From Holdemanella biformis DSM 3989 (GTDB taxonomy: Bacteria; Bacillota_I; Bacilli_A; Erysipelotrichales; Erysipelotrichaceae): a stretch of 64,000 bases of DNA. Positions within the stretch are counted from its first letter, which is position 1; the number at the start of each line of letters is the position of its first letter. Position numbers and translations under genes: made by a program. Below, one piece after another: positions 28,053 through 37,391 of this stretch. The notes below the pieces were generated by a model. It was not told the origin of the DNA. It ran no database searches and saw nothing but the letters and a program-made list of their open reading frames with translations. The DNA is taken from NCBI RefSeq assembly GCF_000156655.1, contig NZ_DS996841.1, forward strand, positions 358,821 to 422,820, in the 5' to 3' direction.

Positions 28053-28116
28053 CTTATCCCCTCCTTCACTTCTTATATGTCAAACAATTCAAATTAATTA
28101 ACCTAAAACTAAATAA

Positions 28117-28143
28117 ATTAAAAAGAACATCCTCTGATGTCCT
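28117..28143 (-). terminator. probable terminator of array 2 transcript
   Basis: Minus strand: GGACATC, an AGAG loop, GATGTTC and five T residues, about 50 bases beyond the last repeat. Confidence 0.55.
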
Positions 28144-28194
28144 CTTCAACCAATCAAATAACAATAATTCAAAACAAAAGCATATTACACCAAA

Positions 28195-28841
28195 CACATA
28201 GTCCTTTATAAGTATCATAGTTCCCTGGTATTGCAAGGAACGTTTGGGCCTGGTGAATATCAGTGTCGATCCTTTATAAGTATCATAGTTCCCCGTGGTG
28301 ATGGCATTGGTTGCTGGTACATTAGGGCTAATGTGTCGATCCTTTATAAGTATCATAGTTCCCTTACTAGAAAACGGACATAATTTATGGAATTCTCCTA
28401 AGTGTCGATCCTTTATAAGTATCATAGTTCCCGAAAGAACTTTAGAAGAAATATTTGCCGCTAGAAGTGTGTCGATCCTTTATAAGTATCATAGTTCCCA
28501 AAACTCAGCAAGATGTATTTGAATACATCAAAAAAGTGTCGATCCTTTATAAGTATCATAGTTCCCTAACGGCTATTGGCAAGCTTTGGATATCAACGAA
28601 GATAGTGTCGATCCTTTATAAGTATCATAGTTCCCGTTTCGGGAATCCAAGAGGTATGTCTATCAGACATGATAGTGTCGATCCTTTATAAGTATCATAG
28701 TTCCCATAGTTTGAATACAAACAAAGTGGAAGGTGCTCAAGTGTCGATCCTTTATAAGTATCATAGTTCTCTTGTCAAACATTGCGGAGAGGCTCTTGAA
28801 AAATAGGAGCGTGTTGATCCTTTATAAGTATCATAGTTCTC
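28195..28841 (-). CRISPR. CRISPR array 2: 10 repeats, 9 spacers
   Basis: 31-base repeats begin at 28195 (5' part decayed), 28263, 28333, 28402, 28469, 28536, 28605, 28675, 28741 and 28811. Plus-strand copies start GTGTCGATCC and end CATAGTTCCC. The two leader-proximal copies end GTTCTC, and the outermost also begins GTGTTGATCC. Spacers are about 35-39 bases. The leader is at the right, so transcription is on the minus strand towards the cas operon. Confidence 0.98.
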
Positions 28842-28990
28842 TTACTAAATATAGCACATTTTGAGATTTTGTTTTAAAAAATGTTGGAAAAAAGCTGATT
28901 TTGGCATATATTTTTCGACCACCTCGCTTTTTTTGAGTATTTTTTGTGCAATTTTTACTTCAAAATAGGTCGATGGTCGAAAATTTTATT
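28842..28990 (-). promoter_or_regulatory. leader of array 2
   Basis: This leader is homologous to that of array 1 over about 140 bases. It starts with the same TTACTAAATATAGCACATTT block, holds the extended -10 TGCTATATT on the minus strand (28849-28857) and the same inverted repeat, TTTTCGACCA (28913-28922) and TGGTCGAAAA near 28974-28983. Confidence 0.8.
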
Positions 28991-29062
28991 AGATTGATTA
29001 AAAATATTAGATAAACTAAAGCAGGAAATGCCTACTTTAGTTGTTGATTTCATTTACTTTAT

Positions 29063-32000
29063 TTATTTCTCCTCCCTTCTTTTTTTGTGTAGGATGCCTA
29101 CAATTCCTAGGCCTGCTACCATGCTTGTTAACATGGATCCCATCACATTTGCATCAACGCCTGTATGTACATTACCTTTGTTGGTTGTAACTTCAGTTTC
29201 TTTGGTTGATTGTGAATTCAAGTAGTCATTTAATGCCTGCATAGCCTTATTGTAGTTGGCATCGGCATCTGCTTTTTCTTTCTTGGCATCTAGATACAAC
29301 TCGTATTTGGTTTGATAATTTGTCTTGGCGATTTCTAACAAACCATTGACTTCATTCAAGGCATCTACATTTTGTGCTAGACTTGTCATCTTTTCTTTCA
29401 TAGTTGCATCTTCTACTTTAGATAGGTCTACCTTACTTCCTTTTTCTTTTGTATCATTTAATAGATTCATTAGAGTCTGTTCTGGTAAAGCCTTATCTTT
29501 TGATTTTGTAAGACTATCATTTAATGTCACAATTTTATACTTCAATGTTTGAATATCCGCCTTTAGAGTTTTCTGCTTTTCTTGTAGCAATTGAATTTTC
29601 TTTGTTGTTTCACTCACTTCTTGTTTTATCACATTTAACTCTTCCACTGTATTCTTATAATCATCACTAGCTTGTTTTGCAGCATCATAATGATCGGATT
29701 TTTCATTGAATGCATCTTGTTTTTGTTTCAAAATAGATAGATACTTATCTGCACTTTCTTTTGCCTTAGATTTCACATCCAATGCCTTTTCATATTCATC
29801 TTTTAATGCATTCGCATTTTCTTTTTGCGTTTTAGCTAAAGCTTTCGCATCCTTAAGACTATCCTTAGCATCCTTTAAATCTTGGTTCGCCTGCGTTTTA
29901 TTCGCATCCCAATTATTTAAGCGATCACTAAGTGTATCAATCTTCTTTTGAATGGTTGATTGTTCATTCTGGATATTTGTGAGTGCATTTTCCTTATCCT
30001 TCTTTTCATTTGCCTTTGACTCCACATTCTTTTTAGCTTCCTTTAATTGAGATTCTTTTTCAGACTTTGCTTTCTCTTTTTGTTTTACTTCAGAAGACAA
30101 TTCTTTTACAGAATTCTTTAATTTAGAAACTTCATTTTGTTTCGCATCCACATTATCTGAAATTTCCTTTTTATCCGTTTTAGCCTGTGCTAATTGAGCC
30201 TGTAAATCCGATAATACAGATTTTTTTGAATTCAATTCAGACTCTGCTTGTTTTAATGCGGTATCATCTTTCGTATTTAAAGAAGCCGCATTCTTTACTG
30301 CATCCTGTAAAGTCTTGTGTTGAGAATCCACAGATTTCAAATTGTTGCAGTAGTCATTGAATGATTGCTCAAATTCAGAAACAGTCATTTGAACATCATC
30401 ATCTACACCCATTACCTCATCTAAGAATTCCTGGCAATGAGCCATAGAGAACTGACCATTGGTTCCAATCGCATAACCCGTTACAGTATATCGACCTTCT
30501 ACAATATTTTTATAGTGACCAATATCCGAGAAGTTATGGTTACCAGCTAAATATTCAGCCTTTTCTTCATCATACCACCCTCTATATGGACTTGCCGCAG
30601 TATTGGCATCTCCATATCCCCACGCAAGGTTTTCACCCGTTACATAGACCCCTGCATGTTCTATATTATATTTGGCATGATTGGCATTGACTTGAGCTAC
30701 TGCCATAAGCCATGCACTGACTTTTAATTCTGGTAAACCTTCTTGTTTACGAATTTCATTACATTCTTTCAAATATGCGATAGATGCCTGCATGTTTTTT
30801 AAACTTGTCGCATCATCAACTTGACCCAAATGTGTATAAGAAGCTAATTTACCTTCTGCAGAATTATCAACTTTAAACACATAATTCGCAAGATCTGAAC
30901 ATCCAATTGAATCAAAATATCCTTTACTTCCCTGATTTAAACGAGCAAGTTCTGCAGCATACTTTGTTTCAAAATCATTCAGATTCTTTTTAGCCTGATC
31001 AAGTGGACTTGAAATACTATTATAATCATTCAAAGCCTTATCATACTTCGATTGCGCCTTATCCACATCTGATTTAGCCGCATCTATCTTTGTATTTAAA
31101 CCCTTGATTTCTTCATTTTTCTTTTCCATTTGCGACTGAAGATTATTCACATCCTCTTGTACTTTAGCTAATGCATCTTGAGCTTGTGCTAGAGTAGCCT
31201 TTGTATTTTCTAAATCTTGACAAGAAGTATCATAAGCTTGTTGTGCCTTTTCTTGAATTGTCACGGCATCATTATAAACACTTGTGGCTGTATTTACGCT
31301 TTCTTGTGCCTTACTCAATCTATCTTTGGCAAGATTTAAATCCGTTTTTGCCTGCTCTAACTCGGCTTTGGTCGTATCCTCATTAAAAGAATCAACTAAA
31401 GCTTGTTTTTCCTCCACAATCTTTTGTTTCTCTGACACATCCGCTAATGCCGCATCCAAACTTTGATTTGCCTGATCTAAAGCTACCTTTTTATTGGCTG
31501 CATCAGAAGTTGCTTGCGACAATACAGTATTTGCATCATCCACATTTTTCTGTGCATCACTTACGGCTTTTTCAGCCCCATCTTTTTCTTGTGTTGCCTT
31601 CTCTAATTCTTTTGCCAAATCCCCCTCATCTTTAAAAGAATCGAGCTTTTTTTGAAGCTGTTCTAAAGTATCCTTTTTTGATGCTAATGTATTTTGTGCT
31701 TCTTCTAAATCTGCAGCTGCCTTTTGACTTGCACTGATTTTATCATCCAAATCCTTTTTGGCACCTTTGATCTGCCCTTCTAAATTTGTGATTTCATCTA
31801 ATAAAGGCTGCAACTTACTATTAATCGCATCATACATTGCTTGATAATCTTGTTGTACCAATTGACTCTTTTCATCTTGTTTAGACTCTAATATTTCTAC
31901 TTGCTTACTTGCAACACTTAATGCCCCTTTTGCACTATCTAAAGCCAATGTCTTTTCTTCCACATCTTTCTTTGAATCATTTAATTTAGATTCCAATTCA

Positions 32001-32158
32001 TCCTTTTGCGACATCTTCACATTCATGACACTCACATGTGTCATTTCATCATTTTCTTGTGCACATACACTCATAAGTGTTGTACTCATACCTTGTAAAG
32101 CTGTCATTCCTGCTAATGCACTTACTAAAATTTTTTCGTTTGTTTTTTTCATTTTCAA
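29063..32158 (-). CDS. surface coiled-coil protein with CAP domain, copy A
   Basis: This 1031-residue protein has a signal peptide (SALAGMTALQGMSTTLMSVCA), long A/K/E/Q heptad regions (about 50-410 and 620-960) and a CAP/SCP domain between them (about 455-590: LKECNEIRKQEGLPELKVS, GENLAWGYGDA, SDIGHYKNIVE). Near the C-terminus NVHTG is followed by a hydrophobic stretch (MGSMLTSMVAGLGIVGIL) and HKKRREEK, the plan of a sortase-anchored protein with a variant motif. It is probably a fibrous wall protein displaying a CAP domain. Its end lies about 70 bases from the array 2 leader. Confidence 0.8.
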   Translation of the reverse strand: MKMKKTNEKILVSALAGMTALQGMSTTLMSVCAQENDEMTHVSVMNVKMSQKDELESKLNDSKKDVEEKTLALDSAKGALSVASKQVEILESKQDEKSQLVQQDYQAMYDAINSKLQPLLDEITNLEGQIKGAKKDLDDKISASQKAAADLEEAQNTLASKKDTLEQLQKKLDSFKDEGDLAKELEKATQEKDGAEKAVSDAQKNVDDANTVLSQATSDAANKKVALDQANQSLDAALADVSEKQKIVEEKQALVDSFNEDTTKAELEQAKTDLNLAKDRLSKAQESVNTATSVYNDAVTIQEKAQQAYDTSCQDLENTKATLAQAQDALAKVQEDVNNLQSQMEKKNEEIKGLNTKIDAAKSDVDKAQSKYDKALNDYNSISSPLDQAKKNLNDFETKYAAELARLNQGSKGYFDSIGCSDLANYVFKVDNSAEGKLASYTHLGQVDDATSLKNMQASIAYLKECNEIRKQEGLPELKVSAWLMAVAQVNANHAKYNIEHAGVYVTGENLAWGYGDANTAASPYRGWYDEEKAEYLAGNHNFSDIGHYKNIVEGRYTVTGYAIGTNGQFSMAHCQEFLDEVMGVDDDVQMTVSEFEQSFNDYCNNLKSVDSQHKTLQDAVKNAASLNTKDDTALKQAESELNSKKSVLSDLQAQLAQAKTDKKEISDNVDAKQNEVSKLKNSVKELSSEVKQKEKAKSEKESQLKEAKKNVESKANEKKDKENALTNIQNEQSTIQKKIDTLSDRLNNWDANKTQANQDLKDAKDSLKDAKALAKTQKENANALKDEYEKALDVKSKAKESADKYLSILKQKQDAFNEKSDHYDAAKQASDDYKNTVEELNVIKQEVSETTKKIQLLQEKQKTLKADIQTLKYKIVTLNDSLTKSKDKALPEQTLMNLLNDTKEKGSKVDLSKVEDATMKEKMTSLAQNVDALNEVNGLLEIAKTNYQTKYELYLDAKKEKADADANYNKAMQALNDYLNSQSTKETEVTTNKGNVHTGVDANVMGSMLTSMVAGLGIVGILHKKRREEK

Positions 32159-32177
32159 ATTTCCTCCTATTTCTTTC

Positions 32178-32303
32178 CTATAAATTCATATTCCCATCGT
32201 ATAAACGATTTAATCTCTCTTCACTTTTCTCATCGACTAAAATCGAATCAATAAACATAATGGAAATCATACAACCAACTATCAACAAAAATACTTCAAA
32301 CAT
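32178..32303 (-). CDS. 41-residue membrane protein between the CAP genes
   Basis: A GAGGAGG site precedes an ATG encoding a one-helix protein (FEVFLLIVGCMISIMFIDS) with a charged tail (DEKSEERLNRLYDG). It resembles in plan the three small proteins at 35436-36260. The hydrophobic anchor plus short polar tail suggests a membrane partner of the CAP surface proteins. Confidence 0.5.
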   Translation of the reverse strand: MFEVFLLIVGCMISIMFIDSILVDEKSEERLNRLYDGNMNL

Positions 32304-32315
32304 TCTCTATCCTCC

Positions 32316-35300
32316 TCATTCTTCATCTTCTTTTCTTTTTTGATGTAAAACACCCACAACGCCTAAACCAGCCAACATTGCACTCATCATAGAACTCCAT
32401 GTATTTACATCTACTCCCGTATTTATATTTTCATTTGTACTTGTCACTGTTTCTGGCTTAGTTTCACCATTTAAATATTCATTTAAAGCCTTCATCGCAT
32501 CACTATTTTCATCCTTGGCATTCGACAAATCATTTTTCGCATCCAAATATAAATTGTATTTTTCTACATATACATTCTTAGCTTCATCTAAATCTTTTCG
32601 AATACCTTTTAAATCATCCACATCCATGGAAAGTTGAATCAATAAAGCTTTGACTTGATCATTTTCAACCATACTTAAATCAACCTGAGTACCCCTATCC
32701 ATAACATCATCCAACAAAGATTTCATTTGTTCATATGGCAACGCATTAGATTTTTGATTTGTCAAAGACACATTCAAATCTTCAATCTCCGATTGTAAAC
32801 CAAAAATCTTTTGATCAAGCTCTGCCTGCGCTTTCTTTAACACATCCACATGGCCTTCAATCTCGGTTAATTCTGTTTCCACAGATTCAAGTCTAGAACT
32901 ACTTTGATCATAATCTAAAACTGCATTTTGTACTTTTTCATACACACCATTCTTTTCATTAAATGAACTTTCAGCCTTTAATAAAGCAGCACTTGTAACA
33001 TCCGCTTTAGCTTGTGCATCTTCACAAACCTTCATCGCCTCATTGTATGCATCTGTTGCCTTCAATAAATTTTCTTTAGCATTGGATTCCATCTCTTTTG
33101 CGGCACGCAAATCCATTTCAGCAATACTCAACGCTTTCTTTGCCTTTTCCTTATTGATATCCCAATTATCAATATTGTCTTGTAAGCCATCTATTGTTGC
33201 CTGTAATGCATCCACCTGCTGTTTTGCTGTAGCCAATTTACTTTCTGCATCTTTCTTTGCATTTTCTTTTGCCAAAACATCTGCCTTTGCATTATCTAAA
33301 ACTTCACTCGCACTAGCCGCATCCAATTTCTTTCGATCAACATTTACCTTGGCATAATCCACATCCTCTTTGGCCTGATCCATTTCATTCTTTTTCGTTG
33401 TTGCGAAAACTACTAGACTATCTCTTTCACTATTTGTTTGATTCAATTGATTTTGAAGATTCAATAAATCATTCTTTTTAGTTGCCAACAAACTTTCTGC
33501 ATTCTTTAACGCTGTATCATCTTTTGTAGTAGTTCCACTTGCATTGTTTACAGCGTCTTTTAATGCTTTATGCTGAGCATCAACAGATTTTAAATTGTTG
33601 TAGTAGTTGTTGAAAGATGTTTCAAATTCATCTAAAGACAAGATAACATCTTTTGTGAATGAATTATGTTCTCCGAATTCCTGAGCATAGACACCATTCA
33701 CCTTTTGCAATGCAAAGCCAGTGATTGTATTCGCCGGATGTACGATATTCAAATAGTGTCCCACTTCAGAGAATTTGTGATTTCCAGCTTCATACTGTTT
33801 CTTTTCGTAGTCGTACCAGCCTCTAAACGGACTTGCTCCTGTTCCTGCTTCTCCATATCCCCATGCAAGGTTTTCACAGGTTCCATACGCTGAGGAATGA
33901 TTTCCTTCCACCTGTGCATAGTTTGCGTTGACCTGAGCAATTGCCATCATAAGCATACTTACACTCAACTCCGGCAATCCTTCTTTTTTACGAATTTCAT
34001 TAAACTCTCGTAAATAAGGAATAGAAGCTTTCACATTTTCCAGACTTGTTGCATCTCCAGCCTGTCCCATATGCGTATATCCTGCAACTTCACCTTGATA
34101 GCTGTCGTCGACTTTGAACACGCTTAGTACATCTTCCGAACAGCCAAGAGATTCAAAGTATCCCTTGCTTCCAGTTGTTAAACGACTCAATTCTGTAGCA
34201 TACTTAGATTCAAAGTCCACAAGGTTTTTTTTAGCCTGCTCTAAAGGACTGGAAGTGCTGTTGTACTCATTCAAAGCTTTGTCATAATCAGTCTGAGCTT
34301 TATCAACTTCACTTTGAGCATCTGCAATCTGTGTATTTAAAGCTAAGATTTCGTTATTCTTAGCTTCCATTTCTTTTTGATTCGCATCATATTCAGCTTG
34401 AATACTTTCTAACTTTTGATTCGCATTATTCAAATTAATTTGAGCTCCATTTACTTCTTCTTTAGCATTTTCATAATCCTTTTCGAATCTATTATATGTA
34501 CCTAAAGCATTATCATAATCAGCCTGTGCATTCATCATTTCTGAGAACTTATAGTCAACAAACGTTTTCGCATCATCCAAATTACCCTTTGCGATATCCA
34601 ATTCTGTTTTTGCGTCTTCTATACCATTTTCATCTTTAAATTGATCTACAATTGCCTGTTTTTCTTTGACGATTGCCTCTTTTTCAGCCATTGTATTCAC
34701 AGCCTCATTATAGACAAATGTTGCTTCTACAAGTGCATCGTCCGCAATTCCAATTTCACTATATGCATCCTGTAATTTTGCATTGGCTGCATCCGCATCT
34801 TGTTGAGCACTATTTAAATGAGTTAATACTGCATCTCTTTCTTCTTTAGCCCCCTCTAATTTCGATTTAAGATCCACAACATTTCCTAGTCCTGCCAATT
34901 TATTCTGTAATTCAATCAACTCTGTCTTTTTCAAGCCCAAATCTTTTTGAGCCTGATCCAACTCTTCACTAGCCTTTTGACTTACACTAATTTTTTCATC
35001 TAGATCCTTTTTAGCATCATTGATTTGTGATTCCAAGTCTGAAATCGTATCTAACATTGGCTGCAACTCATTCATAATCACATCGTAAGATACTTGATAG
35101 TCTTGTTGCACCAATCGATTCTTTTCATCTTGTTTAGACTCTAATATTTCCACCTGTTTCTTTGCGACACTAGCAGCACCTTTTGCACTATCTAAAGCGA
35201 GTGTCTTTTCATCCACATTCTTTTTAGAATCATTCAATTTAGATTCCAATTCATCCTTTTGCGACATCTTCACATTCATTACACTCTCATGTGTAGTTTC

Positions 35301-35411
35301 ATTATTTTCTTGTGCACATACACTCATAAGTGTTGTACTCATACCTTGTAAAGCTGTCATTCCTGCTAATGCACTTACTAAAATTTTTTCGTTTGTTTTC
35401 TTCATTTTCAA
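32316..35411 (-). CDS. surface coiled-coil protein with CAP domain, copy B
   Basis: This is the same length (1031) and plan as copy A, with a nearly identical signal peptide and first ~100 residues and diverged coiled coils. The CAP domain (about 460-590) shows FNEIRKKEGLPELSVS, CENLAWGYGEAG and SEVGHYLNIV. The end is NINTG, a hydrophobic stretch (WSSMMSAMLAGLGVVGVL) and HQKRKEDEE. The conserved N-(V/I)-x-T-G-V-D before the anchor suggests a sortase signal that departs from LPxTG. Tandem duplication is clear. Ligand and role are unknown. Confidence 0.8.
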   Translation of the reverse strand: MKMKKTNEKILVSALAGMTALQGMSTTLMSVCAQENNETTHESVMNVKMSQKDELESKLNDSKKNVDEKTLALDSAKGAASVAKKQVEILESKQDEKNRLVQQDYQVSYDVIMNELQPMLDTISDLESQINDAKKDLDEKISVSQKASEELDQAQKDLGLKKTELIELQNKLAGLGNVVDLKSKLEGAKEERDAVLTHLNSAQQDADAANAKLQDAYSEIGIADDALVEATFVYNEAVNTMAEKEAIVKEKQAIVDQFKDENGIEDAKTELDIAKGNLDDAKTFVDYKFSEMMNAQADYDNALGTYNRFEKDYENAKEEVNGAQINLNNANQKLESIQAEYDANQKEMEAKNNEILALNTQIADAQSEVDKAQTDYDKALNEYNSTSSPLEQAKKNLVDFESKYATELSRLTTGSKGYFESLGCSEDVLSVFKVDDSYQGEVAGYTHMGQAGDATSLENVKASIPYLREFNEIRKKEGLPELSVSMLMMAIAQVNANYAQVEGNHSSAYGTCENLAWGYGEAGTGASPFRGWYDYEKKQYEAGNHKFSEVGHYLNIVHPANTITGFALQKVNGVYAQEFGEHNSFTKDVILSLDEFETSFNNYYNNLKSVDAQHKALKDAVNNASGTTTKDDTALKNAESLLATKKNDLLNLQNQLNQTNSERDSLVVFATTKKNEMDQAKEDVDYAKVNVDRKKLDAASASEVLDNAKADVLAKENAKKDAESKLATAKQQVDALQATIDGLQDNIDNWDINKEKAKKALSIAEMDLRAAKEMESNAKENLLKATDAYNEAMKVCEDAQAKADVTSAALLKAESSFNEKNGVYEKVQNAVLDYDQSSSRLESVETELTEIEGHVDVLKKAQAELDQKIFGLQSEIEDLNVSLTNQKSNALPYEQMKSLLDDVMDRGTQVDLSMVENDQVKALLIQLSMDVDDLKGIRKDLDEAKNVYVEKYNLYLDAKNDLSNAKDENSDAMKALNEYLNGETKPETVTSTNENINTGVDVNTWSSMMSAMLAGLGVVGVLHQKRKEDEE

Positions 35412-35435
35412 ATTTCCTCCTAATTTTTACTTTTC

Positions 35436-35699
35436 TTAAAACATTCCACCAAAATCATTATTATTCCATGAATTACCCTGTGTCATATCATATCCACCCA
35501 TCTCAAAAGGTGTGACACTCTTTAAAGACTCTTCCGTAAAATGCCGATTCATTTCATCAAATTGCTGTTGCTGCACATTACGTTGGAATTGATTAAATTG
35601 ATCATCTTCACTAGATTGATATGAATACATTCCAGTAATACCACTAATCACATTTACAACTACACAAATCATCACAAATACTAAAAATAAACTAAACAT
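35436..35699 (-). CDS. 87-residue membrane-anchored protein, tandem copy 1
   Basis: One N-terminal helix (MFSLFLVFVMICVVVNVIS) is followed by a Q/N/F-rich polar part ending GNSWNNNDFGGMF. It is nearly identical to the next gene. The family is not recognised. The ribosome site is GGAGGAAG. It follows CAP gene B's promoter region on the same strand and may belong to the same surface system. Confidence 0.6.
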   Translation of the reverse strand: MFSLFLVFVMICVVVNVISGITGMYSYQSSEDDQFNQFQRNVQQQQFDEMNRHFTEESLKSVTPFEMGGYDMTQGNSWNNNDFGGMF

Positions 35700-35752
35700 A
35701 TTTTCTTCCTCCTATTTCTTTGTTCATTACTAATTGATGTCTTAACCCCTTT

Positions 35753-36016
35753 TTAAAACATTCCCCCAAAATCATTGTTGTTCCATGAATTACCCTGTGT
35801 CATATCATATCCACCCATCTCAAAAGGTGTGACACTTTTTAAAGACTCTTCCGTAAAATGCCGGTTCATTTCATCAAATTGCTGTTGCTGTACATCTTGC
35901 TGGAATCGATGAAATTGATCATCTTCACTAGATTGATATGAAGACATTCCAGTAATACTGCTAATCACATTTACAACTACACAAATCACCACAAATACTA
36001 AAAATAAACTAAACAT
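35753..36016 (-). CDS. 87-residue membrane-anchored protein, tandem copy 2
   Basis: It differs from copy 1 at only a handful of residues (for example SSY for YSY after the helix, QQDVQQQQF for QRNVQQQQF). The 5' flanks are also near-identical, so the whole gene with its ribosome site was duplicated recently. Confidence 0.6.
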   Translation of the reverse strand: MFSLFLVFVVICVVVNVISSITGMSSYQSSEDDQFHRFQQDVQQQQFDEMNRHFTEESLKSVTPFEMGGYDMTQGNSWNNNDFGGMF

Positions 36017-36092
36017 ATTTTCTTCCTCCTATTTCTTTGTTCATTACTAATTGTCTTAACTTCTTCTAAAATTAACCTCTTTTTTAAAACAT

Positions 36093-36260
36093 TTAACCAA
36101 ACCCGTTGTTCCAAAAATCATCCTGCTTCACCATCTCAAAAGACGTGATACCCTTTATAGTTTCTTCCATCCTTTCAACAAAACTATCACATCCAATAGA
36201 TTGATATGAAATTTCACCAAATCCATAAATCACCATAAATACTAAAAATAAACTAAACAT
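36093..36260 (-). CDS. shortened third copy of the small membrane protein
   Basis: It begins MFSLFLVFMVIYGFGEIS and ends DDFWNNGFG, keeping the helix and the aromatic/Asn tail but missing about 30 middle residues found in copies 1 and 2. ATG 36260 was chosen because it aligns with the other copies and follows GGAGGAAG. Confidence 0.55.
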   Translation of the reverse strand: MFSLFLVFMVIYGFGEISYQSIGCDSFVERMEETIKGITSFEMVKQDDFWNNGFG

Positions 36261-36561
36261 ATTTCTTCCTCCTGTTTCCTCGTTCATTACTAATTGTCTT
36301 AACTTTTAGAAAAATTAACTTATATCACATTAAATAAAACGACTGTTTGTTTTCATCATGGTCATCACATATATCCATCAACAAACTAAGCACTGACTTT
36401 TCTGTCCTTTCTTTGTACATTGTTAGTCTATCAGTAAATTATTCCGTATAATATTCCTTGTGATATTATTTTTATGAACACTTTTCTTGCTTATTTTTAA
36501 GCTTTAAATAATATAATTATTTATTTTTAAACACTTTATATTCCATTTAAAAAAATTAAAA

Positions 36562-36592
36562 TAAAAAAAACTCCCATTTTATAAATGAGAGT
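36562..36592 (-). terminator. terminator after SSB-like gene
   Basis: Minus strand: ACTCTCATTT, a short loop, AAATGGGAGT and a run of T residues, directly after the stop at 36604. The rest of 36288-36561 is AT-rich and shows nothing else I can name, apart from presumed promoter sequence for the small proteins. Confidence 0.75.
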
Positions 36593-36603
36593 CATTAAAT
36601 CTA

Positions 36604-37362
36604 TTAAGATTTTGATATATAATCCACATCCTGTCTAACACTTGTTGCAGTAACCTCATATTGAGGATATACAACATCATATTCAAACATTTCTTCACAA
36701 TACTTACACTTACAAGGAATCGTATATTTGATTATACGATCATAAATCGAGCCTTTCACAATCACACGATTGGATTGTTTCACTGTTTTACTAACATGTG
36801 TGGCAAGACCATTAAATGTATTCACATTTACCAAATTGAAACGTTCCGACCCCGCTAGCAACTCCTCAGTTACAATTTCCATAAGATGTTGTTGTGCTTG
36901 AATCGGACGATTATTTACAATCTGAAAACGATTATGCCCTTCCCTTTGTTGAATCGGATTATTTACAACACCAGTCAAAACCACCCTATTAACACCATCT
37001 GAATCCGATAAGTCAATTCCCTTCGTCACTTCAAAATCACGTAGAATAATATCTGTATTCTGGGCTTTTCGCATACGATAACCTTCCTTGCCACAATGTG
37101 GACATTTCACCAATTGTTTACGCTTATATTCCAAAGACACAAAATGTCCGAAACAAAATAGATAATCCCCTACTCCAATTGTATTCATTGCTCTTTCAAT
37201 TAATTCTTTATCAACAATTAAACATGTAACATGTTCAATCTTATCTATATCTTTGCGATTTATATCCAATCGGATTTCTAAAACATCACCATAAAACAAG
37301 CTATTCATACGCTTTGGCACTTCTGCAACAATTCCACCAATTTTACATTTATTTATACTCAT
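36604..37362 (-). CDS. SSB/OB-fold-like protein with zinc cysteines
   Basis: This 252-residue protein has two OB-like halves. Beta-rich segments such as NRVVLTGVVNNPIQ and NRVIVKGSIYDRII resemble SSB/PriB strands. Cysteine pairs KCPHCG (about 81-86) and CKCKYCEE (about 221-228) could form zinc ribbons. It is likely a single-stranded nucleic-acid-binding protein. It is a lone gene with its own terminator and I cannot name the family. Confidence 0.5.
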   Translation of the reverse strand: MSINKCKIGGIVAEVPKRMNSLFYGDVLEIRLDINRKDIDKIEHVTCLIVDKELIERAMNTIGVGDYLFCFGHFVSLEYKRKQLVKCPHCGKEGYRMRKAQNTDIILRDFEVTKGIDLSDSDGVNRVVLTGVVNNPIQQREGHNRFQIVNNRPIQAQQHLMEIVTEELLAGSERFNLVNVNTFNGLATHVSKTVKQSNRVIVKGSIYDRIIKYTIPCKCKYCEEMFEYDVVYPQYEVTATSVRQDVDYISKS

Positions 37363-37391
37363 TACCCTAACTCCTCATCACATTCATGTGT

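Noticed and set aside
15526-28810. Self-targeting spacers against genes in this window
   Set aside because: I saw no clear match by eye; an alignment of all 22 spacers to the genome and to phage/plasmid databases would be needed.
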